Notes: generated by a model from the letters alone, not told the origin. Counted from the stretch's first letter, positions 53,847-63,012 are shown. The stretch: 64,000 nucleotides of DNA from Motilimonas sp. E26 (GCF_021278025.1 NZ_JAIBHJ010000008.1:118679-182678), one strand, 5' to 3'. Numbers and translations are program-made.

Positions 53847-55181
53847 ATGTCTGAAATGACCCCAAGAGAAATTGTGAGTGAGCTAGACGCTCATATTATT
53901 GGTCAAGATAAAGCTAAGCGCGCCGTTTCTATCGCTCTTCGTAATCGCTGGCGCCGTATGCAATTAGACGCGGATATCCGCCAAGAAGTCACACCAAAGA
54001 ATATTTTAATGATCGGCCCAACCGGTGTGGGTAAAACCGAGATTGCGCGTCGCTTGGCTAAATTAGCAAACGCTCCCTTTATAAAGGTTGAAGCCACTAA
54101 GTTCACCGAAGTGGGCTATGTAGGTAAAGAAGTTGAAACCATTATTCGCGACTTAGCCGATGTGGCACTCAAGATCACTCGCGAACAAGAAATGGAAAAA
54201 GTAAAATTTCGCGCGCAAGAGCAAGCTGAAGAGCGCGTGCTAGATGCCTTGCTGCCGCCCGCTAAAACCACGTGGGATGAAACTGACAAGAAGGCCGAAG
54301 ATAGCCATGCGCGCCAAGTATTCCGTAAAAAATTACGCGAAGGCCAACTGGACGATAAAGAAATTGAAATTGATGTGACCGCACCACAAGTGGGTGTTGA
54401 GATCATGGCGCCTCCGGGGATGGAGGAAATGACCAATCAGTTACAAGGTATGTTCCAGAACCTATCAGGCAATAACACCACTAAAAAGCGTAAGCTTAAA
54501 GTGAAAGAAGCATTAAAAGCGCTAGTGGAAGAAGAAGCCGCTAAGCTGATTAATCCTGAAGAACTAAAAGAAAAGGCGATTTATGCCGCCGAGAATAACG
54601 GCATTGTGTTTATCGACGAGATCGACAAGATTTGTAAGCGCGGTGAAAGCTCTGGCCCAGATGTATCACGTGAAGGTGTGCAGCGCGATTTATTACCATT
54701 AGTGGAAGGCTCAACAGTAAGCACTAAACACGGTATGATCCGCACCGACCACATTCTGTTTATTGCTTCTGGGGCTTTCCAAGTGGCTAAACCGTCTGAT
54801 TTAATTCCTGAGCTACAAGGCCGACTACCGATTCGTGTTGAGTTAGAGGCTTTGAAAGCAAATGACTTTGTCCGCATTTTAACTGAGCCTCATGCCTCAC
54901 TAACCGCGCAATATGTTGCATTAATGGCAACGGAGGGGGTAAAAGTAGAGTTCACCGAAGAAGGTATTCACCACATTGCTGATGCAGCTTGGCGCGTTAA
55001 TGAAAAAACCGAAAACATCGGCGCTCGTCGCTTACATACTGTAATGGAACGCTTAATGGAAAGTTTATCGTATGAAGCTTCAGAGCGTGATGGTGACAGT
55101 ATCGTAATCGATAAAGATTACGTATTTAATGCTCTAGACGATCTAGTTGAAAACGAAGACTTAAGTCGCTTTATTCTCTAA
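53847..55181 (+). CDS. hslU: ATP-dependent protease ATPase HslU (ClpY)
   Basis: AAA+ unfoldase that feeds proteins into HslV. 444 residues. Walker [17 protein letters not shown] near residue 57, pore motif [13 protein letters not shown]-domain about 110-240 (Lys/Glu-rich), Walker [11 protein letters not shown], sensor [12 protein letters not shown], and a C-terminal tail ending [10 protein letters not shown], which docks in HslV. 42 bases after hslV with AGGA before the ATG. Confidence 0.97.
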   Translation: MSEMTPREIVSELDAHIIGQDKAKRAVSIALRNRWRRMQLDADIRQEVTPKNILMIGPTGVGKTEIARRLAKLANAPFIKVEATKFTEVGYVGKEVETIIRDLADVALKITREQEMEKVKFRAQEQAEERVLDALLPPAKTTWDETDKKAEDSHARQVFRKKLREGQLDDKEIEIDVTAPQVGVEIMAPPGMEEMTNQLQGMFQNLSGNNTTKKRKLKVKEALKALVEEEAAKLINPEELKEKAIYAAENNGIVFIDEIDKICKRGESSGPDVSREGVQRDLLPLVEGSTVSTKHGMIRTDHILFIASGAFQVAKPSDLIPELQGRLPIRVELEALKANDFVRILTEPHASLTAQYVALMATEGVKVEFTEEGIHHIADAAWRVNEKTENIGARRLHTVMERLMESLSYEASERDGDSIVIDKDYVFNALDDLVENEDLSRFIL

Positions 55182-55192
55182 CTAACAACCAT

Positions 55193-55226
55193 AACAAATA
55201 AGGCTGCTTTGCCGCCTTATTTGTTA
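55193..55226. terminator. Hairpin after hslU
   Basis: AACAAATAAGGC and GCCTTATTTGTT form a 12-bp stem around TGCTTTGCC. AT pairs at the base can act as T-tail in both directions; it separates convergent hslU and the S1C protease gene. Confidence 0.65.
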
Positions 55227-55305
55227 ACCCCAACTCAGTTTAAACCGCCCACAGCATATTATTTCATTTATCTAGAATCTGGGTTATTGAGCACTAACAC
55301 AGCCC

Positions 55306-56061
55306 CTACTTCAACAGCGCCTTGACATAACGAATTGGAATCGCGTAAGAAATACCACTCGGGTTAGTGATCGCCGCCTCCCGCGAACCTTGAATAAACA
55401 CTTTGTTAATAACACCGATCACCTGCCCCGTATCCGTATTATATACAGGGCTGCCACTGTTGCCAGGATAGGCCGTCGCGTCCAATTGAAACACCTGATA
55501 AGGCTTGCGCAGCTGCTTCAGCATTTGTGGCGTTAATTGCGCGCTGCTAATTTGTGGCGTTGCTATTGGGGTAATAGCTGAAATAATCCCAGTATGTGTC
55601 GCTGCATATAGCCCTAACACGGCGCCAATCGGGTAACCCGTAAACGCTATGCTCTGTCCTTCTTGTATTGCTTTATCATTACCTAAACGTAATGGCGTTA
55701 GCTTGATCCCCTCAATTTTAAGCACCGCTAAATCATGAACTCGATCTGAGGCAATGACCTTAGCATCATAAACTTTAGGTTGACTGCCCTTGCCAACAAA
55801 AATAACCAGTTGTTCACGCTTAGTTGGATTGAGATCGCTCGGGACGACATGATAGTTGGTCACCACTAGAGATCCGTCACCGACAACAAATCCTGTACCA
55901 CTAAACACCGAACGCGGACTACCAGTAGGATGATAGCTACCGACAGCCACAATAGAAGGTTTAATTTTGGCAATGGTAGTGACAAGATCTGCCCAAGAAA
56001 ACGCACTATAGCAAGCTAAAACCAAAGCCAAAAGTAGCCTACCATTGATAAAAATGTTCAT
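55306..56061 (-). CDS. Secreted trypsin-like S1C serine protease without PDZ domain
   Basis: About 251 residues. Signal peptide (LLLALVLACYSAFSWA), then a single trypsin-like domain with the catalytic triad visible: His in VVTNYHVV, Asp in HDLAVLKI, and Ser in PGNSGSPVY. DegP/DegS-type PDZ domains are absent, so the protein ends just after the SYAIPIRYVKALL strand. It is probably periplasmic. The frame opens at 56085, but MNIFINGR at 56061 begins the signal peptide; the start is uncertain. It is a single gene, divergent from the patatin gene. Substrate unknown. Confidence 0.82.
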   Translation of the reverse strand: MNIFINGRLLLALVLACYSAFSWADLVTTIAKIKPSIVAVGSYHPTGSPRSVFSGTGFVVGDGSLVVTNYHVVPSDLNPTKREQLVIFVGKGSQPKVYDAKVIASDRVHDLAVLKIEGIKLTPLRLGNDKAIQEGQSIAFTGYPIGAVLGLYAATHTGIISAITPIATPQISSAQLTPQMLKQLRKPYQVFQLDATAYPGNSGSPVYNTDTGQVIGVINKVFIQGSREAAITNPSGISYAIPIRYVKALLK

Positions 56062-56165
56062 CCTAATAACCCGCTTACCCAACATAATAGACTAAGTTTA
56101 GTTGATTGCCCTGAGCAAGAATTGAAATTTACTCCATACTTTTATCATGCAGTATCAGGAGTATT

Positions 56166-57065
56166 ATGCACATGGAACAACCAAAGCTACGCGATCAACA
56201 TTATCTTGTGCCTATCTTTGCCGGTGGCGGTACACGCTTGCCCGCTCATATCGGGATACTTCAAGCATTAACCGATCTTAATGTGCGCTTTGATCATCTC
56301 GTCGGAGTATCGGGTGGCAGTATTATCAGCTCACTCTACGCCAGTGGCCTTTCACTAACAGCAATCAAGAAAATTGCTCTTGAAACCGACTTTGAACAAT
56401 TTAAAGGTTTTTCTATCCTTAGTTTGCTGAGAAATGGTGGTCTTTGTTCTGGCGACAAGTTTGAGGCTTGGTTAGATGAAAAGCTGCAAGGAAAATGCTT
56501 TAAAGATCTGCCGATCAAGCTGCATGTGGTCGCAACCGATGTTCGCTCGGGCACACCTGTGGTATTTGATGCCATTAATACGCCGAATGAAAAGGTGTCT
56601 CGTGCAGTTAGGTTCTCGATGTCTATTCCACTGATATTTGCTTTTAAGCCTTATGAAAACCACCTAATGGTCGATGGCAGTATTTTGTCTGAAGATGCCC
56701 TACATCAAGATTGGGATGACAATGGCACGCCTGTGATTTGCTTTCGATTGCGCGGCGATGGTGATAACCAACCAATTAATACCAATAAAATTTTCCCATT
56801 GGCATCCTATATCTCACTCTTGATACGCACCTTTATGACCACCATTTCGCGCGAGTATGTGAATGAAAAGTTTTGGCATCGCACTATAGTAGTCAACACG
56901 GGTAATACTTCTCCGGTCGACTTTCGTATGTCGATGGAAGATAAAACCAAACTTTATGCTATTGGCTATGAAACTGCGCTCAGTGTCGTACCGATAAAAG
57001 TTTGGCAAGAAGCAGGAAAACTAAACCATGGCCTTGATTCAAATAATATTCCCTACACCATTTAG
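56166..57065 (+). CDS. Cytosolic patatin-like phospholipase
   Basis: A 299-residue soluble patatin. Oxyanion loop in PIFAGGGTRLPAHIGIL, nucleophile elbow GVSGGSIISSLYASG, catalytic Asp in VDGSILSED. No signal peptide or barrel, unlike the PlpD-like gene at 25981. GGAG lies before both ATGs at 56166 and 56172, so either could start. It stands alone. I checked its surroundings for a CBASS-type cyclase partner (as for CapV) and saw none, so a housekeeping lipid hydrolase is more likely. Confidence 0.82.
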   Translation: MHMEQPKLRDQHYLVPIFAGGGTRLPAHIGILQALTDLNVRFDHLVGVSGGSIISSLYASGLSLTAIKKIALETDFEQFKGFSILSLLRNGGLCSGDKFEAWLDEKLQGKCFKDLPIKLHVVATDVRSGTPVVFDAINTPNEKVSRAVRFSMSIPLIFAFKPYENHLMVDGSILSEDALHQDWDDNGTPVICFRLRGDGDNQPINTNKIFPLASYISLLIRTFMTTISREYVNEKFWHRTIVVNTGNTSPVDFRMSMEDKTKLYAIGYETALSVVPIKVWQEAGKLNHGLDSNNIPYTI

Positions 57066-57162
57066 GGTAAAATAATAATCATGATTGCACTTGGTTCAGC
57101 CATCATACAGGCTTACCGTGTTGAAATATTTGTATTTACAGAAATGAATTTTGGAGCAATAA

Positions 57163-57582
57163 ATGAAATTACGTCTAGTAAGCCTCTCTGTCGCAGGACT
57201 GCTATTAACGGCATGCGCTAATACCCAAGCCACGAAAGTAACCACCGCTGATGTAGTGAATAAGCAATGGCAACTAGTCAGTGTTGACAATCAAGCGGTT
57301 ACTCCAATGGGGAATAAGTTGCCGAAAATCCATATTGATAGCACCCTCAAAGCAACTGGCGTGGCGGGCTGTAACAACTTCTTTGGTCAGGCCCAATGGC
57401 AAGACGGTCAATTACGTATTGAAAAAATGGGCATGACGATGATGATGTGTCCACCACCACTGGATGAGATAGAGCAAGGCATAACAGCAACACTCAGCGA
57501 TTGGAGTGCTGTAACATTAGATAAAAATACACTTATTTTACAAGGCGCAGAGCACACCCTTGTTTATCAGCAAGCAGAATAA
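57163..57582 (+). CDS. META domain lipoprotein (HslJ-like)
   Basis: A 139-residue lipoprotein. Signal peptide with lipobox LLTAC (Cys18), then a META domain: WQLVSVDNQAVTP, the AGCNNFFGQ motif, MTMMMCPPPLDEIEQG and a terminal HTLVYQ strand. HslJ in Escherichia coli is a related heat-inducible protein tied to novobiocin resistance; the molecular role is unknown. TTGGAG eight bases before the ATG is a good ribosome site. Convergent with ybjD across a 29-base palindrome. Confidence 0.85.
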   Translation: MKLRLVSLSVAGLLLTACANTQATKVTTADVVNKQWQLVSVDNQAVTPMGNKLPKIHIDSTLKATGVAGCNNFFGQAQWQDGQLRIEKMGMTMMMCPPPLDEIEQGITATLSDWSAVTLDKNTLILQGAEHTLVYQQAE

Positions 57583-57597
57583 CCCATGTTTCGACCT

Positions 57598-57626
57598 GCA
57601 GGCTAGGTTTGACAAACCTAGCCTGC
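57598..57626. repeat. Perfect 29-base palindrome between convergent META and ybjD genes
   Basis: GCAGGCTAGGTTTG, one A, then CAAACCTAGCCTGC. The ybjD TAG stop lies inside the arm. There is no T-run on either side, so it is not a standard intrinsic terminator; it may be a 3' end stabiliser or a protein-binding site. Confidence 0.85.
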
Positions 57627-59279
57627 TTGGCTTCTCGCCATCGCAATCAAACGATTTAACATACGACGTAATAACAAAGGCACCGACTCAGGGCCATTTA
57701 ACTCAACAACTTCTGCTATCGCTAGCGCCAAACGAGGCTTAGAAGAGCGCCCTATCGCTTTATCTATCACTTTGGTGATGCCCAATTTATCCAGATCACT
57801 GGCTTTTAATTTGGCTTGACGTAAATAAACGTCACTAAAGCCATTATTAAATAGGAAGTGCTCAATGTCTTTGTCCGGCAAAAAGGTCAGCCGTTCACGG
57901 AGCCCTTCTTGCTCCAATAAAGCCTTTGCCTGGCTACTGTATTTTTTACCCGCATCATCACCATCGGTTAACAAATGCCATTCAATACCAAAATCTTTTG
58001 CCACCTTAATTAATGGCGCTAAACCGCACTGTGCAAATTCAACAATGCGCACACCTTCTGCAGCAAAGCTATAGCCACAAACACGCGCAAGCTCAGTCAG
58101 CAACCATAACTCTGTTTCCCCCTCAACGAGCAGCCAGCAACGTGCTAACAAACTAGCCGGGCGATTAATACGGACGTGAAAAGCAATGCGTCGAAAATCA
58201 TCACTGAGAAAGTGATTTTCATTAAGAACATAAACATGTGTTTTATCAACATTACGCACTAATCGCACAATATCATTGAGCTTAAACGTACCGAGCAAAT
58301 CAGATGAATTAGTAGTGACCAACTTTTGCACCGGTAATTGTTCAAGAAAAGCCCAACTGGTCAGTAAGTTAATAGGATGAAGGCGGGCTTCTGGATCTTC
58401 CAATAACAAAATTGGGCTGCTACCTCGGCGCAATAAACTAGGGCCTCGGGCACGTAAAAAAGCCCCTAACATCACCAGTAGTGCAGCCCGATTGTGCTTA
58501 CCCGCGGTCACCTTTAATAACTCACTAAAATCATCTATAGCGCGAAAAGAGATCGGTTTAAGTCCCATTTCCCGCACTTTTCTCGGCTGAGTGGGTCGCT
58601 CCGCATACGTAAAACGTGGCGTAAGATAATGCTCAAATAGAAAACGAGTCGCCATCACGGCTTGCTTTAATTCACGTTCGGGCAATTGTTGCGAAGAGGA
58701 GTGTAACCTTAGTACTGTTTTTTCAATCATCATTTCTGACTGAACCCGCTCTGAAGTTTCAGGTAAATCTACCATCCAAGGCTGTAGACTGGATTCTTGA
58801 CTGATGCGCAGCACGGGGTAAAACGACATGAGCTGCTTAGCGAGCTCATTCAGATTATCAAGGGGTAAAATTTCACCTTGGCTATTCAGAAAATTTCGCT
58901 GGGTTGAAACTTGATTGTCGGGATCGAGTATCCCTTCAATCTGATAATAAATACGTTTCTTATATTTCCCCCCCCCAATCCAAAGAGGAGCGATTGAACG
59001 AAAACGAGCCCGTTGATGCTGACCAATGCAAGTTTCTTCAAAGGTAAGGACAATGGTAATTTGCCGGCTAAGAAACTCCGTTTCAGGAGAAATATGAAAA
59101 TCTTCTAAGTGAAACTTGTATAAGCGCTGGGCGCTGTTTAAAAGTAAACTTAAAACATCCAATAAACTGGATTTACCCCATGCATTCTCGCCAATTAACA
59201 CGCGGGTTTGTGACAAGTCGAGCGACAGACGTGCAATCCCTCTGAAACCAACAATTTCAATATGTTTGAGCAAGCGCAC
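57618..59279 (-). CDS. ybjD: YbjD-type OLD-family ATP-dependent nuclease (DUF2813)
   Basis: 553 residues, the same length as YbjD. N-terminal SMC/ABC-like ATPase: Walker A LIGENAWGKSSLLDVLSLL near residue 29, Walker B/signature region LLLEDPEARLHP near residue 320. The C-terminal TOPRIM nuclease domain has the Glu in WLLVEGETELWLL and the Asp pair in LLTDGDDAGKKYS. OLD-family proteins use this fusion to cut or process DNA; the YbjD role is unknown. No UvrD-type helicase is adjacent, so it is not a Gabija pair. Residues 102-104 (Gly-Gly-Gly) are encoded by nine G in a row, a slippage site. The stop lies in a palindrome. Confidence 0.88.
   Translation of the reverse strand: MRLLKHIEIVGFRGIARLSLDLSQTRVLIGENAWGKSSLLDVLSLLLNSAQRLYKFHLEDFHISPETEFLSRQITIVLTFEETCIGQHQRARFRSIAPLWIGGGKYKKRIYYQIEGILDPDNQVSTQRNFLNSQGEILPLDNLNELAKQLMSFYPVLRISQESSLQPWMVDLPETSERVQSEMMIEKTVLRLHSSSQQLPERELKQAVMATRFLFEHYLTPRFTYAERPTQPRKVREMGLKPISFRAIDDFSELLKVTAGKHNRAALLVMLGAFLRARGPSLLRRGSSPILLLEDPEARLHPINLLTSWAFLEQLPVQKLVTTNSSDLLGTFKLNDIVRLVRNVDKTHVYVLNENHFLSDDFRRIAFHVRINRPASLLARCWLLVEGETELWLLTELARVCGYSFAAEGVRIVEFAQCGLAPLIKVAKDFGIEWHLLTDGDDAGKKYSSQAKALLEQEGLRERLTFLPDKDIEHFLFNNGFSDVYLRQAKLKASDLDKLGITKVIDKAIGRSSKPRLALAIAEVVELNGPESVPLLLRRMLNRLIAMARSQAG
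58968..58976 (-). repeat. G9 homopolymer inside ybjD
   Basis: Nine consecutive C on plus (G on minus) encode Gly102-Gly104. Gaining one G brings a stop two codons later (about 106 residues). Losing one G shifts into a frame that stops about 26 codons later (about 130 residues). The present length keeps the gene open. Confidence 0.9.
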
Positions 59280-59364
59280 CTCAATTCAGTATTTTATATG
59301 TTTCTTATAGCTGAAAATGCCCTCGACCGTAACACTTTAAATCAGAATCTGCGATACGAAAGAC

Positions 59365-59721
59365 TTAAGGTCGCTCGATACCATATTGATTAACCAATGA
59401 AATCAGCTTAGTACTTTGAACTTTGCCTGGTAAAGCAACTTTAGCTCCCGCTTGCATCACTTGGACTGCCTCATTGACCCCTTGACACTCAGTAACCACC
59501 ACGTTGATATTATGTTTCAATCCCTGATTTTTTCTTAATAGATCGATGATGGATTTACCGCCTAAGTGATAAGTTGATAGCAACATAGACAACTGAGCAT
59601 TTTGTTCGTCTAGTAGAAAGTCGTCTGCCGTTTTATAATGTCTAATCTGTATTTTTGATTGCTCTAACCAATGGGAGAATTCATCAGGCAGATGCTGGTA
59701 ACCAAGCAAACCTAGATTCAT
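59365..59721 (-). CDS. Small degenerate receiver-like protein
   Basis: 118 residues, resembling a stand-alone response-regulator receiver fold by order of segments: a hydrophobic first strand (MNLGLLGYQ) lacks the usual acidic pair, the third-strand region LSMLLSTYHLGGKSIIDLLR has Ser where the phospho-acceptor Asp is expected, INVVVTECQGVNEAVQVMQA keeps the Thr and the alpha-4 pattern, and GAKVALPGKV carries a shifted Lys. So it probably cannot be phosphorylated. It is divergent, 100 bases from the histidine kinase gene, and could modulate that kinase or its FixJ-like partner. The fold assignment is inference from pattern only. Confidence 0.6.
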   Translation of the reverse strand: MNLGLLGYQHLPDEFSHWLEQSKIQIRHYKTADDFLLDEQNAQLSMLLSTYHLGGKSIIDLLRKNQGLKHNINVVVTECQGVNEAVQVMQAGAKVALPGKVQSTKLISLVNQYGIERP

Positions 59722-59822
59722 GGTTGATATCGAAACTTCATTATTAAGTGATGCAGGTATTTTAACGAGGGGAGCTGGTTCAAAAAATTAGGGATAACCC
59801 ATACCACAATAGGATCATTAAC

Positions 59823-61277
59823 TTGAAAAAATACTATAGAGACAGCGTGTTAGCTAAGAAACTTATTGTTGGCACCGTACTTTGTAGTTCGATTATCACG
59901 CTATTACTCACCAGCTTTCATCTTTATACTCAGTATGCTCGCGATATAGATCAGCTTAGCCAGTCAGAAAAAATCATTCAAAACTCACTGCTTAATAGCT
60001 TAAGTGAAAGTGTGTGGGACTACGATAATAAGCTTATTCAGCTGCAGTTAGAGGGCGTGCTTAGCCAGCCTTATATTGAGCAGACCTATTTAGAATTAAA
60101 GGACGGTCAAACTTTTCATTCTGGCTCTTTAGAGCATGATTGGACCAAGACATACGTATTCCCGATTATTCATGAACAAAAGGGCAAGCGACGCGAACTG
60201 GGCACCCTTACAGTAACAGCAGACTTACACAGTATTTATCAGCAATTAATTAACTCTGCGGCTCTGACATTATTGTTTAATGCGATTAAGACATTTGGCG
60301 TGGTGATGTTTATGTTGTTTCTGATTGAACGTTTAATCGGTAGGCATTTACTCCGTATTGTTTCAAGTTTAGATAAGATAGACCCTGAACAATCACTGAC
60401 CAGTATAGAGCTAGGTCGTCCAACAAAGCATCTTCCAGACGACATGGATAAATTAGCCGAAGCCATTAATGCGATGCAACAAAGGATCCATGACGCACAC
60501 CATGCCCGCTTGATAGCCAGCCAAGAAAAGGCGGAACTACAAGAAAAAATTATCAATCAAAACCAACAACTCGCACAGCTAGATCGCGTATTTACTATGG
60601 GCGAAATGGCGACTTCTCTCGCCCATGAACTCAACCAACCCCTCGCCAGCATTACTGGCTTTGCAGATATTTGTAAACGCTTAGTCAGCCAAGACAAAAT
60701 AAACCATGAAATGGTTGAGAAAACATTGGAAAAGGTATCCAGTGAAGCCATTAGAGCATCAGAGATCATTAGGCGAACAAGAGAATTTGTACGTGATAGA
60801 ACTCCTCAACGAGGTTGCTATAACATTTGCCCATTGGTTCTGGAGTCTATTGCCATGCTGCAAGACATGGCGAGCAAAAATCAAGTTCAGGTAAGCTATC
60901 AACCCATAACCGAATCAGCCCAAATTGAAGTAGACAAAGTGCAACTTGAACAAGTACTTATTAACTTGATTCGTAATGCTATTGAAGCCCTAAGCCAACA
61001 AACAGATGGCCATATTATTATCAGCCAAGAGGTTAAAGAAAATATGGCGTTGCTTCACATTGCTGATAACGGCCCAGGACTTGCTGACAAAGTCATGCAA
61101 AACTTATTCAAACCATTTATAAGTACCAAAGAGAGCGGCATGGGTGTAGGTTTATCTATTTGCCACAGTATTATTGAAGCTCATGGCGGTCAGATAACGG
61201 TAACGAGTAAGCCCTATCAAGGTGCTTGCTTCACTATTCAACTACCCACAAGCCAAAACAAGGAAATTTCACTCTAA
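59823..61277 (+). CDS. Sensor histidine kinase
   Basis: A 484-residue membrane kinase. Two helices (about 12-33 and 146-169) flank a short periplasmic sensor (about 35-145). A linker/HAMP-like segment (175-225) and coiled coil lead to HisKA with phospho-His 268 in SLAHELNQPLASITGF. HATPase boxes follow: N LINLIRNAIEAL, G1 IADNGPGL, G2 GMGVGLSICHSIIEAHGG. The HELNQPLA form is typical of kinases paired with FixJ-type regulators. The start is TTG, preceded by AGGA at 8 bases; no ATG fits. The TAA overlaps the ATG of the regulator. The ligand is unknown. Confidence 0.88.
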   Translation: MKKYYRDSVLAKKLIVGTVLCSSIITLLLTSFHLYTQYARDIDQLSQSEKIIQNSLLNSLSESVWDYDNKLIQLQLEGVLSQPYIEQTYLELKDGQTFHSGSLEHDWTKTYVFPIIHEQKGKRRELGTLTVTADLHSIYQQLINSAALTLLFNAIKTFGVVMFMLFLIERLIGRHLLRIVSSLDKIDPEQSLTSIELGRPTKHLPDDMDKLAEAINAMQQRIHDAHHARLIASQEKAELQEKIINQNQQLAQLDRVFTMGEMATSLAHELNQPLASITGFADICKRLVSQDKINHEMVEKTLEKVSSEAIRASEIIRRTREFVRDRTPQRGCYNICPLVLESIAMLQDMASKNQVQVSYQPITESAQIEVDKVQLEQVLINLIRNAIEALSQQTDGHIIISQEVKENMALLHIADNGPGLADKVMQNLFKPFISTKESGMGVGLSICHSIIEAHGGQITVTSKPYQGACFTIQLPTSQNKEISL

Positions 61278-61900
61278 TGAGCCAAGATTGCCCAATTATA
61301 TATATCATCGATGATGATGAATCGATTAGAGAGATGCTTGAAATGATGGTCGCCAGTGTCGGTCATGAATATAAAAGCTTCGCCACTGGCGCTGAGTTTC
61401 TGGAACAGTTTGAAGAGCGACATGGTTGTATCTTATTAGATATACGCATGCCAGGCATGTCTGGCATGGTAGTGCAAGAAAAGCTTAATGAGCTTAATGC
61501 GATGCTGCCCATTATTTTCATCACCGGACACGGTGATATCGCTATGGCCGTGGAGGCAATGCAGAATGGTGCATTTGATTTCATGGAAAAGCCATTCCGT
61601 GAATTTGAGCTCCTAGAAAAAATCACCAAAGCCATTGCTCAAGACAAAGAGCAACGCATAGATTTAACTAAGCGACATGAGATCCAAGAGCGTATCGAAT
61701 CACTCACAAAACGCGAGCGAGAGATCATGCAATTAGTCGCACAAGGACATGCGAATAAAGTGATAGCTATCGATTTAAATATTGCCCAAGGAACGGTGGA
61801 AATTCATCGCTCGCGCATCATGAGTAAAATGAAAGCTCGAAGCTTAGCACAGTTAATGCGGATGTTAATGGCCGCCGGCGAATTGCAAGATGATGAATAA
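61277..61900 (+). CDS. FixJ/NarL-type response regulator
   Basis: 207 residues. Receiver with acidic triad in YIIDDDES, phospho-acceptor Asp55 in ILLDIRMPGMSG, Thr in FITGHGD and Lys in MEKPF. C-terminal LuxR HTH (SLTKREREIMQLVAQGHANK; IAQGTVEIHRSRIMSKM). The frame opens earlier, but ATG at 61277 overlaps the kinase stop (TAATG) and begins the family N-terminus. Output promoters are unknown. Its TAA is one base from the anmK start, so the three genes form a coupled operon. Confidence 0.92.
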   Translation: MSQDCPIIYIIDDDESIREMLEMMVASVGHEYKSFATGAEFLEQFEERHGCILLDIRMPGMSGMVVQEKLNELNAMLPIIFITGHGDIAMAVEAMQNGAFDFMEKPFREFELLEKITKAIAQDKEQRIDLTKRHEIQERIESLTKREREIMQLVAQGHANKVIAIDLNIAQGTVEIHRSRIMSKMKARSLAQLMRMLMAAGELQDDE

Positions 61901-63012
61901 TGCCTAGCTCAATTACTAGTCAGCAATATTACATAGGTCTTATGTCTGGTACCAGTTTGGATGGACTTGATATCTGCATCGTTGATTTTAGCGACCAAAA
62001 GGTGAACTCCCTTTATGGCAAAACCTTTCCTATTCCCACCTGGATGAAAGAAGATATTTTAGGAATATGCCAAGGGCAATCATTAACCTTGGCGCAACTT
62101 GGCCAGCTTGACCATAAAATCGGTCTGTTTCACGGTAATTGCGTCAATCAAGCTCTACAAGAAGCCGGGTTGTCCTCAAATGACATTAAAGCCATTGGCA
62201 GCCACGGCCAGACCGTTTATCACCAACCAGACTCTGAACATCCATTTACCATGCAAATAGGTGATGCTAACCTGATCGCGGCAATAACAGATGTAGTCAC
62301 GGTAGCAGACTTTAGACGAATGGATATGGCCTATGGTGGCCAAGGTGCGCCACTAGTGCCCGCCTTCCATCAAGCGTTATTTAGTCACCCTAAGCAAGGG
62401 CGAATAGTGCTTAATATTGGCGGCATTGCTAATCTGACGGTTTTACTCCCAAACGAACCGACTCTTGGCTACGATACAGGCCCCGGTAATATGCTACTAA
62501 ATGCCTGGATATCAACACAACTTAAGCAAGAATATGACAGTGGTGGGGATTGGGCCGCATCTGGGAATATCATTCCGGAATTACTTGATACATTTTTAGC
62601 TGACCCCTATTTCAATATTGAACCACCTAAGAGCACGGGCCGAGAGTTGTTTAATCTAGCTTGGTTAAAATCACAGCTAAAGCCTGAATATAGAAGTGAG
62701 GATATTCAGCAAACATTATTAATGCTAACTGCGCACTCAGTGGCAGAACAAGTTAAACGTTTTGAACAAGCAAAAGAGCTATTGATATGTGGAGGTGGAG
62801 TACATAACACCGCTCTCATCAACACCTTGAAGGCATTGTTACCTGAGCATGTAGTTCACTCAACTCAAGCAGTTAATATTGACCCAGACTTTGTCGAAGC
62901 AATTGCTTTTGCATGGCTAGCGAAACAAAGAATTGAAGGTAGGCCAGGAAATCTCCCCATAGTCACAGGCGCACAAAAAAAAGTGTGCTTAGGAGCAGTT
63001 TATCAGCCTTAA
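61900..63012 (+). CDS. anmK: Anhydro-N-acetylmuramic acid kinase
   Basis: Murein-recycling enzyme that phosphorylates 1,6-anhydroMurNAc to MurNAc-6-P. 370 residues. Motifs: GLMSGTSLDGLDICIVDF at the start, GSHGQTVYHQP, VADFRRMDMAYGGQGAPLVP with catalytic Asp, LNIGGIANLTVLLP, GYDTGPGNMLLNAW and LICGGGVHNTALI. It overlaps the regulator stop by one base, an unusual partner for a kinase/regulator pair. It converges on the DUF3624 gene with a four-base overlap. Confidence 0.96.
   Translation: MPSSITSQQYYIGLMSGTSLDGLDICIVDFSDQKVNSLYGKTFPIPTWMKEDILGICQGQSLTLAQLGQLDHKIGLFHGNCVNQALQEAGLSSNDIKAIGSHGQTVYHQPDSEHPFTMQIGDANLIAAITDVVTVADFRRMDMAYGGQGAPLVPAFHQALFSHPKQGRIVLNIGGIANLTVLLPNEPTLGYDTGPGNMLLNAWISTQLKQEYDSGGDWAASGNIIPELLDTFLADPYFNIEPPKSTGRELFNLAWLKSQLKPEYRSEDIQQTLLMLTAHSVAEQVKRFEQAKELLICGGGVHNTALINTLKALLPEHVVHSTQAVNIDPDFVEAIAFAWLAKQRIEGRPGNLPIVTGAQKKVCLGAVYQP

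Noticed and set aside
56166..57065. Soluble patatin as a CBASS effector (CapV-like)
   Set aside because: No CD-NTase, ubiquitin-like or HORMA genes are nearby; neighbours are a protease and a lipoprotein in separate transcription units.
57618..59279. Reading the OLD-family gene as part of a Gabija defence system
   Set aside because: Gabija needs a UvrD-like helicase next to the OLD nuclease; the neighbours are a META lipoprotein and a small receiver-like gene, and length and motifs fit YbjD.
59870..59890. Sigma-54-like TTGGCAC...TTTGT in the start of the histidine kinase gene
   Set aside because: It lies within the coding sequence for a membrane helix, has no suitable downstream start and would transcribe only part of the kinase.
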